From Pleurostoma richardsiae (Eukaryota; Ascomycota; Sordariomycetes; Calosphaeriales; Pleurostomataceae), in the NCBI GenBank assembly GCA_030052745.1, contig JANBVO010000054.1:1-64000 (forward strand): a DNA stretch of 64,000 nucleotides. Reading direction: 5' to 3'. Both the position numbers and the translations under genes were made by a program. This document shows, piece by piece, positions 25,137-36,084 of this stretch; position 1 is the stretch's first letter, and each line of letters opens with the position of its first letter. The notes under the pieces are model-generated. The model saw only the letters and a program-made list of their open reading frames with translations, had not been told where the DNA came from and made no database searches.

Positions 25137-26900
25137 ACTAGGCAGAGCGTAGGGAGACGCCAGGACGAAGATCACTACGTATTCAGGAAGCCGAAGGGGT
25201 CCATACGCGCATGCCTACGTCGAGGTGAGAGACCCGGGCCGGGAGGGGATTAAGTAGATCTCCCGGCCCAGACGCGCATAGACAAGACTGGGGCATGTGA
25301 GGTACGGCCCGGTGAGCGCAAGGCTGATGCCAGGAACGACGGCGCCACTGACGAGGCCGCCGGTGCGAGTCAGGGGCATTGCTTAGGATTTCAGGGTCGA
25401 GGCATGCCGGGCGGACCTGGTCCTGATCAATGGGCGCTGCTCTCGACGTTCGTCACATCGCTGGACAGAGCACCGGCGATGACGTGGCGTGGTGTTCTAT
25501 GCCGAGTTGAGCGTAGCCCTTCCAGTGCCTGGCTGTCAGGCTATACGTCAACTGGCTAAATGAGTGGAATTACCGTGGATTGGAATGCAGACGAGTCAGA
25601 CTGGCATCCCGGAGCGTGTCCGGCCCAGTGCCCCGGGACCCAGCGGCGAACGGCGTCCCGGCTCGTCCAGACGTGCCACGCTGCCTTGCCTCGCGAGTGA
25701 AGGTGCGCCGCAAGAATTGCAGGAGACATGCTGGCCTATATTCTGGTCGATGGCGCATGCAAGGGCCGGCGTTGTCGTCGTTGTCGAACACCCTCCGTAC
25801 ATCACGGATTATTCTGCTTCAGACATTTTTTGGGACTAGAGACACCGCCTCTCGCATACAGGACTCCCGCGAACCGCCTCCCTCGGATGAGACGCCGTGT
25901 AGCGCTGGCGGTAGAAATGAAGCATGTGATGTACTTCGGCTATTGACCGGCAGACCAAAAAGACAGCCTCAAGCGCCTGTGGTCGACCGCCCCACCTGCG
26001 CCCCCCGGTGGAACCCTGGTTGAACCAAAGTCGGGTCTCTTGCAACCCGTGATTATATATACTTTTGGTCCTTGCCTGATCCTATTTAGCCTTCTAAGAC
26101 GCTGCCAACGTCGTCTCGGATCAGAGTTGAACGGCTCAACGTCTAGCGTCGATTATGCTTTGCGTGCATCAAAGGAACAAGGATGTTTCTGCACGAGCAG
26201 AGTAAGAGAGTTTTTGAAGATGCGTCCAGAAACAGGATTGGGAGCCGTGCTAGCCCCCTTCGCCAATGGAATGTGCCAAAACGCGCACCCCTGGCCCCAG
26301 AATCAGGAACTCTCTCCCTTAGCATTCCTGGCGTCATGACTTATTGTTCCCACAGTCTGGCCGGAACCGCGTCTTCGTACAAGTGCTGTGACGCATCTTT
26401 GGGGTGACGCTTCTATCGGCTGCGAAGGATAGCGTTCAGGATACCCTGCTATGGATTAGTATACGAAGGCAGCACGCAGAACGCCAAGTGCATTGCACCC
26501 CGCTCCCCTTTGTGGGCGCCGCCCAGAGCATCGCTTCGGCTTCGGCTTTGGCACTGTCACGGTGGCAGGCCGACTGCAGATCTCTGAGAGCGGAAGGCTC
26601 GGGCAAAAAGTCCAGATTGCTTTGTTCTTCGAGAATATTTTTAAGCGTCATTCGTGTTGTTGGCAATAGGACATGTAAAGCCGATCGACCACTCCAGTCT
26701 CAGGTCCAGGCCAGGCCTTTCGATCACGCCTTGTGCTTCCGAAGCTGTCCCATCGGAATACTACTTGCTGACAACGTGGACATTGTAGGATGCCCCTGGT
26801 TGCCCTGCTAGGTTACGAGGAAAGCTTCTTTTTTTTTTCTCTAAAAAAAAAAAAAAAATCATGCTCAGAATTCTGCCGCTTTCAAGACCGTCAGGTCAAG
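25137..26900. other. Gene-poor flank upstream of the WSC gene
   Basis: This stretch holds the promoter side of the WSC gene and further DNA without a gene that I can support. Open frames of 130-150 codons at 25580-26023 and 26404-26811 have shadows in other frames and no recognisable motif. A poly-T/poly-A pair (about 26829-26857) could form a hairpin or mark an old retroposed tail. Confidence 0.4.
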
Positions 26901-26907
26901 GCTTAAT

Positions 26908-27257
26908 GAGAACTCGACCAATACAGACTGCCGTTGCAGGCACTACAGAATATGGAAGGTCTCGTCAGCAATACTATCAGACTTGCAACCCTCCAGGAAC
27001 AAGTCCTTACGATCCCTCAGGCAACATCTCCCGCAACCCACTGGGGGATCGTCCCTGCAACCTATCAGGAAACAGTCTCCGCAAGCAAGGTTCCAATAAG
27101 CATCCTCAGCCTCTCGAAGTACGCACCACGACTTGTTCCTATACAAGAAACATACTGTATCTCCTTTTCGGACATACCTGGTTGTCAAGCCAAGATGTTC
27201 CTTCTAGGTCACGAAAATTCTGCAACCGTCGCATGTGCTTCGAAATTGGCTAAGTGA
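26908..27257 (+). pseudogene. Coding-like scrap, family not recognised
   Basis: About 115 codons stay open without a convincing ATG, with natural-looking composition (ELDQYRLPLQALQNMEGLVS, LATLQEQVLTIPQATSPAT). It stops at 27255-27257. No family is recognised. It may be a final exon or a gene remnant; a third option is chance. Confidence 0.22.
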
Positions 27258-27354
27258 AAACTGAATTTGGCACGTACACCAGCTCTTCCTTTGGTCAGCA
27301 GATAACCTAAAGGGATTGTATGAAGTGACTGAATTCCCATACAATATAAGCATG

Positions 27355-27677
27355 TTACTGAGTCGGGCTTGCTAATGTAGGGGTATACCTTTCCGGATAG
27401 TCTTCGGATAGGCCTCGAATCCGTTCCAGAGCAGCTTTGGTCGCAGCTGCAGCGGCGTCAGAGTCCCAGCTGCCACGGAAAGACAATTTCCAAGCCGAGT
27501 CCACTTCGTGAGAAGCGACCTGTATCATAGGCCCTAGCTCGGTGATGATAGTATGTCGTTTTCTTATCGAGACAAGCGCATATTGCGCTTCTGCTTCTTC
27601 TGCGGTACTCACGTCGTATAGCTTGAAATAGCCATTATATGGGTATTCTATCGATCTCGTGCGCCAGAGCCGAGTCT
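27355..27677 (-). pseudogene. Coding-like terminal exon or gene remnant
   Basis: About 107 codons stay open from an acceptor-like TTTAG at 27678 to a stop at 27355. Composition looks real (GYFKLYDVSTAEEAEAQYAL, ERIRGLSEDYPERYTPTL). No in-frame ATG begins it and no upstream exon could be placed, because the DNA upstream decays into AT-rich sequence by 27950. It probably represents the 3' end of a gene whose 5' part is lost. Function unknown. Confidence 0.3.
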
Positions 27678-28900
27678 AAACTTCACTTAGGGATGTGCTC
27701 TGACTCTAGTCATGTACCCACGACGGTATTCTGAGCGAGTGCGGATGGTGGACCATCTCTAAGAAATGAAGAGTGACACTTGTGTCCGAGGGGAGCAGCA
27801 GAGTGAAGTCCTAGGAGGTTTGCTCGACACTTCTGGTATGATTGATAAGACTCTCGAGGCGTGGGTCGACCTTACGGATACGATGAGGGTAATTACGAGG
27901 TCAGCTGAATATTTATAGCGTTCTTCATAGCAGTTCGCATTAGATTTGAATTGTCTTTAAACTAGATTAATTGTTTTAGAAATACTTTAAAAAGTGGAAA
28001 TATTACAGTTACCGCAATATACGCTACTCTATATTAAAGATATTTTTTTTAATTAAATCAAAGATCTTACTTACAAATTTATGTCTCTAGTTAGAAGCAT
28101 ATGTAAGTTGTAAAAAGGTATAATAATTAAAAGTATTAAATGATATATTCTATAATATAAGAAAGTTTATATAAGTAAATGAATAAAAAAATTTCTAAGT
28201 AATAATATATAAGTAATTATAATTATATAATTAACTTAATGTTTGTAAATATATATATTTAATTACTAAAAACTATTTTAATTAAAAAAATATATAATAA
28301 AGATTATATCCTAATATAAATAAGATTTTAACTAGCTTATTTTTAAATTATAAAAAGCTTTATATATTTTTAACTTTATTTATATTTTTTAGTTATTTAT
28401 AGCTTATAATAAACGTTATAGCTTTCTTTATTAACTAGTTAAATAGAATATTATACTATTTATTAATGCTTAACGTTGGTTATTTTTTTATATATATGAC
28501 TTTTTCTTTTATATCACTTTTCCAATTATAACTTATAGATATTTTAACGTTTATAACTCTAGATTATTATATTTATAAGTTAGTTTTTACATAGCTTATA
28601 ATAAGCATTATAAACCATTTTAATTAGTCTACTACTTAAGATATTATATCTGATATTGACCGACTAGCCGTTCTGACACATACTACCTATTGGCACCTAG
28701 CATAAGCTATTCTCATAATAATAACATTTTAACTAGTAACTCCGCACGCCGCTCAAAACAACAAGCTTCAAAACAACATTCTACACAAGATAAAGCAGAT
28801 TATAATTATAGCTAATTACTACTTTATTTCATCATTTAGATTAAAGCAACTTATCATTATAAAGGTAGACAGCTTACCCAGTCATCACCCAACTCACTCT
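27678..28900. other. Second AT-rich strip, possible old repeat
   Basis: From about 27930 to 28720 the DNA is strongly AT-rich, with few CpG and with C mostly in CpT or GpC contexts. This texture differs from the CpG-retaining relics at 6.3-21.7 kb. It may be a RIP-affected repeat whose other copies lie outside the window. No gene is seen. Confidence 0.35.
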
Positions 28901-28997
28901 AGAGCACAGACCAGAGGTGAGCTTAAAGCAGCAATGCTCACCCGACTCACCCAATTGGCCAGGGTCTCGTGAGCCGAGGAATCTCTGTCTCTAAATT

Positions 28998-29318
28998 TCA
29001 CGTAGTGGCTAAATTCTCAGGTGGGCAGGTCCAGGCCTTGGCGCCGGCAGTTCCAGAGGCTATGCGGTGATTTCGCTGCGTGTGAAGCCTTGCTTTGTCT
29101 GATATCAATTCCCAAGGTAAATCAGATTCCTCCGCAACCCGACTGACCCTCGGCACGGAGTGGCATTCGTCCGGCTTGATGACATTCCGGAGCGTTTTGA
29201 GTTCCCATCTGCAGCAGGTGATAATGGCTTCAACCGAGGCTTTGGCGGCCCTCAGCGTACCTATCTCCCAAGGATGATGGGCAAACTTCGTTCCTTCGTT
29301 CGGCTCGGACGAATTCAT
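28998..29318 (-). CDS. Doubtful small protein, 106 residues
   Basis: An ATG-to-stop frame of 106 codons with fairly even amino-acid use (MNSSEPNEGTKFAHHPWEIG at the start). No domain is recognised. A plus-strand frame over the same DNA (29160-29345) looks equally plausible, so at most one of them is real. It lies divergent from the NmrA-like gene, 189 bp from that gene's start, so it could also be part of that promoter region. Confidence 0.2.
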   Translation of the reverse strand: MNSSEPNEGTKFAHHPWEIGTLRAAKASVEAIITCCRWELKTLRNVIKPDECHSVPRVSRVAEESDLPWELISDKARLHTQRNHRIASGTAGAKAWTCPPENLATT

Positions 29319-29437
29319 GCATGCTGCTTAGCAAACCCAAGCTGAAGATCTCGGAGTGTTCTCCGTTGTCTCCAAGAGGGAATTGTGTTGGGGTCTGTGT
29401 TATGCCACCCGCAATTCATACGGCCCAGTCCAGACCT

Positions 29438-29446
29438 GTATAATAC
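29438..29446 (+). promoter_or_regulatory. TATA-like element of the NmrA-like gene
   Basis: TGTATAATAC lies about 65 bp upstream of the ATG at 29508. It is the only TATA-like site close to that start. Position and sequence fit a core promoter, but fungal promoters are poorly defined. Confidence 0.3.
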
Positions 29447-29507
29447 TTCATAGTCAATAGCTTTCCTTGGTCTTTGTGAGTAAATAAAAGACACCTCAAT
29501 CAAGGCC

Positions 29508-30419
29508 ATGCTTATCCTAATCCCCGGCATCACAGGCGCTCTGGGCGGACACATCGCAACGTCCGCCCTGTCCCGCGGTCATACCCTTCGCGGCCTGGGG
29601 CGGAGCCCAAAGGCTCTTTCGTCTGATATCACATCGCGCCTCGAGTCGTTCTTTGAATTGGAATCGTACTACGATATATCTGCGCTCGAGCGCGCATGCC
29701 ACGGCGTGGACGCGATAATATGCGCTCTCAGGTCGACTCCGGAGCTCGAACTCGACGTCCAGCTGCTGCTGCTGAGGGCCGCCGAGAAGGCCGGGATCAA
29801 GATCTTCGTCGCGTCGACGTGGAACAACGACTGGACCCGCATCGGCTTCGGGGCCTTCGAGCACTATGACGCCCATATCTCGTTCAAGCGGCAGGCCGAG
29901 ATCAGCAGCCCGATCCGCCCGGTGTACCTCTTCACCGGCACATTCGCCGAATACCTGCTGTCGTTCACTTGCTTCCACGTGGTAGGCAAGACAGACGACT
30001 CCGGAAAGAAGATCGAGTACTGGGAGGATCCTTCGGCGCCGGTTCCTTGGACGAGCATGCGGGACGCCGCCGAATTCACCCTCGAGGTCTTGAACGACGA
30101 AGGCGTGAAGCAAGGGAAAGGGGGCCGTTTCTCATTCCAGAGCGGCGTGACGACCGCCTCTGAATTGGCTAAGACGTATACGCAGGTGACCGGTGGAGGC
30201 GTTGAGTTAGTGAGAGCCGGCTCTGAGGAGGAGCTGGCGGCGCTGGCTTATAAGCGGCGCTCGGAGACAGACGTCAGGGATTACTTAAACTACGCCATAC
30301 TTTTCTACCATCTCTACACCCTGAAGCAGACTTGGAAGCTCAGAGATGTACGGGAATATCCCCAGATCCGCAGGACTGGCTTAGAGGAAGCCGTCACGCT
30401 TGCGCTGGACTACGTCTAG
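29508..30419 (+). CDS. NmrA-like / isoflavone-reductase-like NAD(P)-binding protein
   Basis: An intronless 303-residue protein. It begins MLILIPGITGALGGHI, a Rossmann-fold G-x-x-G-x-x-G nucleotide-binding loop at residues 7-13. It continues with a helix and an RGLGRSPKAL segment that would read the 2'-phosphate of NADPH. ALERACHGVDAIICALRSTP then occupies the position where NmrA-like proteins place the end of strand 4, and KIFVASTWNNDW follows. Length and order of parts match fungal NmrA/PCBER-type reductases or redox sensors. Substrate unknown. Such genes often sit beside secondary-metabolite enzymes, but no such enzyme is nearby. The ATG is the first in frame after a TATA-like site. Confidence 0.87.
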   Translation: MLILIPGITGALGGHIATSALSRGHTLRGLGRSPKALSSDITSRLESFFELESYYDISALERACHGVDAIICALRSTPELELDVQLLLLRAAEKAGIKIFVASTWNNDWTRIGFGAFEHYDAHISFKRQAEISSPIRPVYLFTGTFAEYLLSFTCFHVVGKTDDSGKKIEYWEDPSAPVPWTSMRDAAEFTLEVLNDEGVKQGKGGRFSFQSGVTTASELAKTYTQVTGGGVELVRAGSEEELAALAYKRRSETDVRDYLNYAILFYHLYTLKQTWKLRDVREYPQIRRTGLEEAVTLALDYV

Positions 30420-30700
30420 GATCAAAATATACACACGTCTCATAGAGCTGATTCCTTGCAATTGGCTGAGAAAATAGACTGTGTAAGCTGATAATGACCT
30501 GCTACGGACAGTCAGAGTCTCTGAATGGGCTACATGATGTTCACTGTCTTAGCCGGTGCATCACAGATTCACGGTAAGCGAGGCGGATGGGAATATCTCG
30601 TAGCTAGTCAATGTAAAATCAAGACGCTCCCCTGCCCTGCCGGGTCAGACACGTGCAATGCTATGTCCTTCTAAAGATGCAACCGCAAACGCCTACAATG

Positions 30701-33700
30701 CTACCGGAGACCATCCCTATCTAGCTGAAACCCAGCGTATGCCGTTCCCCCCTGCATGCCCCCCTCGCTGTCGACGCCCATCCTCCGCCACCCCGACCTC
30801 CCAAGCATCTCGCCGTAGAAGTACCTCCTGCCCATCTCCTTGACCCTCTGGTCCTTCTCCTTAGCGTCCAGCCGCGACAGCCCCGTGAAGTCGGCGGCCA
30901 TGGCCGAGTCGCCGATGTAGTACGCTGCGCCGGCGATGCTGCGCGGGTCGACGGGGAGGCGGGGCCAGCGGACGAGGAAGGACGCGGCGACGGCGGCGAT
31001 CATGAGCGTGAGGAGCGCGATGCTGAGGCGGGCGCAGACGTTGTGCGAGGCGAGCGTCTGTGTCAGGCTGTAGGGCACGTTGGACAGGATGACGGGGAGA
31101 AACTCGGCGAGCACGGCCATGAGGGCGGCGACGAAGAGGTAGGGATGCCTCTGCCGGAAGGCCGCGTACAGGCCCGAGAAGGCATTGGTCGGCTGGCTGA
31201 CGAGAATAGATGTCTCGGGCGGTTGGCCGCGCTTGCTCATGGCCTGGTAGGGGACGATGACTGCGACGCCTGCAACCGTTAGACCGCATTTACGGAAGGA
31301 ATAGAGGGCCCACATACTGATGAAGAGAGATGCCCAGGCAAACGTGATGAGAACGCCGAGCGCCGCGAAAAAGAACCGGACACCAAAGCTATGCGTGTTC
31401 ATGAACGCCTTGAAGCTGCTCGGCTGCGAGAGGGTAAGGTGGTAGTATAGGATGAGGGTGAGGAGCCCGATGAGCAAGAGCATGAAGCCAATCCGCCAGG
31501 CGTACCCTAGGGCGATGAAAGGCATCCTGCCACCGGCTTCGCTGCTCTGACCTCTCTGTTGCTCGTCGCGGTCGTCCACGCTTCGATGCTGAAGTGCTTG
31601 GCCCGACTGATCGAGGAGCACGATGCCGTAGTGCTCCTCTCCGTCTGGCGTGTCGTAGTAGCCGAACGCAAACTGCTTGTGCGCGAGGTCTTTTCTGATC
31701 CTCGCCTCTGACATCGGCCGCATGCAGAGATCAGGATTGGAAGCAAGGGACGCAATCCCGGCGATGTTCCACGGGTTGGCATACACCCCGGTCTCCCATC
31801 CGCGCAGTATGAAGAGGAGGGAAAGGAGGAGCAGGATGATCAGCGATATGATCCCAATCAGCGCGTAGGCGGCCGCGGGCGAGATCCCGAGGGCGACCGC
31901 ACACCCCTCGATGGCCGTGATCTTGCACTGGCCGTGGATCTTGAGACCCAGAGCCTCAGTGGCCAACGGGGCCATGAAGGACGCACACGTGACCATCAGC
32001 GTCGTGACGAACGGAACGGGGTGCCCCTGCGCCAGCGTGACCGCTGGGGTGATGAATCCCTTGAGGCCGTTGTACTCGAGGGTCATGGAGTCGGCGCCGC
32101 TGGCCCCGCCGGGCTTGGTGAGCGCGTGGAACGGCTGGTAGAGCTTCGCGTTGAGATCGATGATGCGCAGGGGGATGACTAGCATGACGGCTACGAAGAT
32201 CGGGAGGAACGTCCCCACGAAGTAATCGGCCGGCGAGAGACTGAACGACTGTGTCGTGACGACAACGGACCCGTTGCCACCCGAGCCCGTCGGGGTCGGG
32301 GTGGAGACGGAATAGACAGTTGTCGTGGATGCAGATTTCGTCGATAGGGACGTCCTGAGGCTCGACGAGTCCACTGTGGTCAGCTTGCTCGATATGGTGC
32401 TCAGGAAGGTAGACGCCGGGCGCGTGGTGACGAGAGTGCTTAGTCTGCCGCTGATGCTCGTGACTATAGTCATCGTGATCGGCTCAGTCCCCGTCGGCGT
32501 TGTAACAGATACCTCTGTTGTCGGGGTGCCTCCAACGACGGTGGTCAATGTCTCCGGCGGCGGCGTGGTCCAGAGCGTCACCGCTGTGCCGTCGATCGTG
32601 GTCACGACAGATTGCGGAGGCTGCGTGAGGACCATCGTAGTCAGAGTGCCTCCCACAGTAGTCAGGAAGGAGTATGTCACGGGCTCGAACGACCCTTGGG
32701 GTGTCGACATGACTCCAATCGTCGTCAGGACGCCTCCTTCAGTTGCGACAACGGTCTGCGGCGGCGGGGTCTCCACAATCGTAGTCAGAACCCCATCGAT
32801 GAGAGTGAAGCGTGTCTGCGGGCTCTGCGTCTGGAGGTATGTCACCAGCGTTCCGTCGACCACAGTGACGGCATTTACAAGGACGGGGTTTGTCTGCGCG
32901 GACGGCGTGACAACGATGACCTCCGTCATTTGCGATCCAGCCACCAGGGTCACGTCCGTCTCGGCGGGCGGTGTGTAGACCCCGGTCACGACTTGCACGA
33001 CGTCGGTAACGTGAGTCTGCGGCGCCTGGGTCTGCACAAACGTGTATGTGGCGCCACCGTGGACGTCCACAACAGTTTGCGTCTGTGGGGGGCGGTTCTC
33101 GGTAGTCGGGTCGACCTGAACCGTGTAAGACGACGTGATCACAGTCTCGCCGTAGCTGACATAGACCTGAGCCGACTCCGTGGACGTGGCAACGCTCGAG
33201 ACGACCGTCGTGTACGCGACTTCGCTCGTGGACGTTCCCAGGACCGTCGTAGCAGGCTCGCTCGTGAGGAACGCGCTGCTGAAGGTGGTGACCTCCTCCG
33301 TTGTCCTAGCGAAGGACTCGTCGCTCGCCGAGGACACATGAGCTGACAGTGTGAAGGTGCTGAGTTGTGTAGTGGAGTACGCCGTGCCGGAAAGAACGCT
33401 GCTGAACGTCACGACGATGGTAGACGTTATCACCGTCGAGACGGATGTCACGAACGTGACCGTCGTCCCCGGTTTTGTGTACGTCTTAGGAACACGCGTC
33501 GTGATGACTGTCACTCCGGTGCTCACGTGGCCGCCCGAACTCGATGTACCCGTGGATGAAGACGTGCTGGGTCTCGACGATGTGACGGAGGAGCTGCTTG
33601 TGAGCTGAGATGTGGATGATACAGATGTCTTAGGAGGCGTCGATGTCGAAGAGACCGCGCTAGAAGCTGATGCCCTTGGCGTAGACGAGCTTTGTTGTCT

Positions 33701-34609
33701 CGTCGTCTCAGATGTGGATGAAAGTTGAGGTGTGGATGCTGAAGATGAGCCCAGAGATGTCAAAGTTGAAGAAGAAGACCCGGAGACTGAAGAGGCCGTT
33801 GAAAGAGTTCTGCTGGATGACAAGCCGGAGCTGCTGGCCGAGTCTGTTGATGTTATTGCCGACGCCGAGGAGTCGCTTGACCGGCTGACGGACGATCCCG
33901 CCTTCGATTGTTGCGATAGAGTAGCCGTGGCAGAACTCGTCGTCCCATCCGATACGCTACTGGTTGTCTCAGACGTCTCAGCTGCCGTCGTTGTGTCTGG
34001 GGTGCTACTTGTTGTCTCGGGCGTCTCATCAGCTGTTGACAAGCTGGACACAGTAGTGGGCAAGACGGTCGAGGACACTATCGTTTCTGCAGTGGTCGTA
34101 ACCTCTAGGGTGGACGACGGTGTGCTTAGAGCCACCGAAGATGTGCTTGGATCCGTCGTAGGCGTAGCAGCTGCCGTCAAGGAGCTCAACTCCGATCCAT
34201 CGAGGGTCTCAGAGACACTACTCGTTGCAGAGAGTACCTGGGCGGCGCTCGAGGACACGAGAGAAGTCACGGCGGCATCCGAAGACGCTATTGAACCGTC
34301 GAGGGTTGATGTCGTGTTCTCATCCCTTCGCATCGCCACGGCACGCCCTTCGATCTCAACTGTGCTTTCTGAATGCGGCATTGCCTTGTCCACGTAGACA
34401 ATCACTCCTATGGCGCCACAGAGCAGGATGATCTGGCAGAGGATAAAGGGCCATCTCAGCGGCGTCGGTCGGTAGTTCCCCCTGCTACCCCGTGGGCGGA
34501 GGACCTCCTTATTCCTATCGAGGCGGTCGCGAAACTGCTCGTAGTCCTCGGTCGCCTGGACGTTGTACTGGTATGCGGAGAGTTCCGCCTGCTCTCGCGG
34601 CTGGAACAT
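30701..34609 (-). CDS. Large membrane protein with two DUF3433 units and a Ser/Thr-rich ectodomain
   Basis: A single 1302-codon frame. The N-terminus is cytosolic and charged, and a membrane helix follows at about 54-74 (RWPFILCQIILLCGAIGVIV). From about 90 to 780 the chain is dominated by Ser, Thr and Val. Its second half has a repeating pattern like TVVGGTLTTxVxTxPPQT, suggesting tandem beta-rich, probably O-glycosylated units. From about 790 the first DUF3433 block begins (FSLSPADYFVGTFLPIFVAV) with several membrane helices. A second block follows at about 1080-1200 (SFGVRFFFAALGVLITFAWA). DUF3433 proteins are fungal and of unknown function; a wall-stress or surface role is only inference. 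The start has a purine-rich context (AAGCAAGAGATG). Confidence 0.85.
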   Translation of the reverse strand: MFQPREQAELSAYQYNVQATEDYEQFRDRLDRNKEVLRPRGSRGNYRPTPLRWPFILCQIILLCGAIGVIVYVDKAMPHSESTVEIEGRAVAMRRDENTTSTLDGSIASSDAAVTSLVSSSAAQVLSATSSVSETLDGSELSSLTAAATPTTDPSTSSVALSTPSSTLEVTTTAETIVSSTVLPTTVSSLSTADETPETTSSTPDTTTAAETSETTSSVSDGTTSSATATLSQQSKAGSSVSRSSDSSASAITSTDSASSSGLSSSRTLSTASSVSGSSSSTLTSLGSSSASTPQLSSTSETTRQQSSSTPRASASSAVSSTSTPPKTSVSSTSQLTSSSSVTSSRPSTSSSTGTSSSGGHVSTGVTVITTRVPKTYTKPGTTVTFVTSVSTVITSTIVVTFSSVLSGTAYSTTQLSTFTLSAHVSSASDESFARTTEEVTTFSSAFLTSEPATTVLGTSTSEVAYTTVVSSVATSTESAQVYVSYGETVITSSYTVQVDPTTENRPPQTQTVVDVHGGATYTFVQTQAPQTHVTDVVQVVTGVYTPPAETDVTLVAGSQMTEVIVVTPSAQTNPVLVNAVTVVDGTLVTYLQTQSPQTRFTLIDGVLTTIVETPPPQTVVATEGGVLTTIGVMSTPQGSFEPVTYSFLTTVGGTLTTMVLTQPPQSVVTTIDGTAVTLWTTPPPETLTTVVGGTPTTEVSVTTPTGTEPITMTIVTSISGRLSTLVTTRPASTFLSTISSKLTTVDSSSLRTSLSTKSASTTTVYSVSTPTPTGSGGNGSVVVTTQSFSLSPADYFVGTFLPIFVAVMLVIPLRIIDLNAKLYQPFHALTKPGGASGADSMTLEYNGLKGFITPAVTLAQGHPVPFVTTLMVTCASFMAPLATEALGLKIHGQCKITAIEGCAVALGISPAAAYALIGIISLIILLLLSLLFILRGWETGVYANPWNIAGIASLASNPDLCMRPMSEARIRKDLAHKQFAFGYYDTPDGEEHYGIVLLDQSGQALQHRSVDDRDEQQRGQSSEAGGRMPFIALGYAWRIGFMLLLIGLLTLILYYHLTLSQPSSFKAFMNTHSFGVRFFFAALGVLITFAWASLFISMWALYSFRKCGLTVAGVAVIVPYQAMSKRGQPPETSILVSQPTNAFSGLYAAFRQRHPYLFVAALMAVLAEFLPVILSNVPYSLTQTLASHNVCARLSIALLTLMIAAVAASFLVRWPRLPVDPRSIAGAAYYIGDSAMAADFTGLSRLDAKEKDQRVKEMGRRYFYGEMLGRSGWRRMGVDSEGGMQGGTAYAGFQLDRDGLR

Positions 34610-36084
34610 CTCTTGCTTCCAGGCAGACGGGAGAATCTATCTGTGGTTCCTATCGGCGAGGCAGGTGTAAAGGGAGTCAGTCGTCATTATTATTGCTGCC
34701 TCGATCTCAGCGCCCTCGGAGTCATGGAAGGCTTCTTCGAGGCCATCGACACCAACAACCGTAGGAAAGACGCAAGACAGGTAAAGTAGAAGCCTTCCAA
34801 CGGAAGGACCCGAGCTAAAAGTTATACCCTGCAGCTTACAGAGCCGTTCTCCAAAATATAGGTGGCTGTAGGGTGCTCCGACTGGGAGGCGTCCCTTGGC
34901 ATTCGCAACTTGCCGGGCAGGAGCCCCGAGGCGCTGCGCTTTGTCTGCGAGCATCATGTATGTCCTCAGGTAATGCCGGGCAAGCAGCAATGATAGGTAG
35001 AGGTCGGTTTCCCTGCCTCTCGCTGTGGATCAATGGCGGTGGCTGCTGAAGGCGTACAGACTGACCGAAAAGAGCATCGGAGAAGCCATACCTCAGCCGC
35101 ACACGTGTCTCCGAAACAGCGAGCTAGGAGACCTCCCAGGCACCCTGCCACCGCCAACCCGCGGCACATCCGATGTACCACGCACCTCATTGGTAGAAGG
35201 CCGCGTCTCACTATCGGCCCGCAGGATGACCGCTGTTCTCAAGGAGAGAATCAGAGGCCCGGTTGGTCGGCAAGCGAGAGGTTTGTCCGGCACTTGTCCG
35301 TCCAGAATGATGAGAGCATTCATTCAGCGTATAAGAAGCATCCATCCGGCTTGCAAATGGGGCCAGGAAGGACAGTTGGTATGATCGCAAGGGAGACAGG
35401 GAATATGGCAGACTGCAGGACACTCTTGAACGGCGTCGGAGCCGAAGGCAAGACGGGACGGCTTCTGGCATTAGCTGTGCCCTATTTTTGTGCCCTTCGA
35501 GCAACCTGGGGTGTGTGGATCGTGACCAGAACCAAAGCAGCTGAAGGGCGAGACAAAGCGGCGGGCAGTGTAACTGAAGGTGGGATTGGCTCCTTGCCGC
35601 CGTGCTACTGTAGGGCTGAAACAAGCAGTGGCTGTGCCCCCTCCAACTGCCGACGGCTTGCTCTTCCAGATCTCAGCTGTCGAAGCGAGCCCGCATGTGA
35701 CTGGGAGACGCCGCTCGGCTAACGTTGATGGCGAATGCTAGGAATTCAACGGTGCAGATAGCAGACGCCCAATCAAAGACAAAAGACGTAGAAATGGTAT
35801 GTCCATTTGATGTTGAAGGAGGAATGGAGGCGTTCCTCCCATAGGGCCATGGAGCAGATACGGGGGTACCTTCGGATGGAAGAGGTTGGATCAGACTCTG
35901 TGGGGCCTGTGGAGCTTGAGCCGCAATGTGGCCCGAGCTTCTTCTAGAAGTCATCGTGACGTCTCGGCCGTGGGTGTACCTACGTATCTCGGGACCGCGA
36001 TGAGCACGATACCGAGCTTGCAAACCCCGATGCACATTGCATGCGTCTTGTAATTCCCTTCGTCGTTCCCTAATCCGCAGCAAT
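34610..36084. other. Intergenic region between divergent genes
   Basis: This is the shared upstream region of the DUF3433 gene (-) and the small myristoylation-type gene (+), about 1.5 kb. Open frames of up to 229 codons (35033-35722) overlap frames on the other strand and look non-coding. No repeat or RNA gene is seen. Confidence 0.4.

Noticed and set aside
35033-35722. 229-codon plus-strand frame
   Set aside because: Overlapped by frames on both strands; cysteine- and arginine-rich without domain; it lies in a divergent promoter region.
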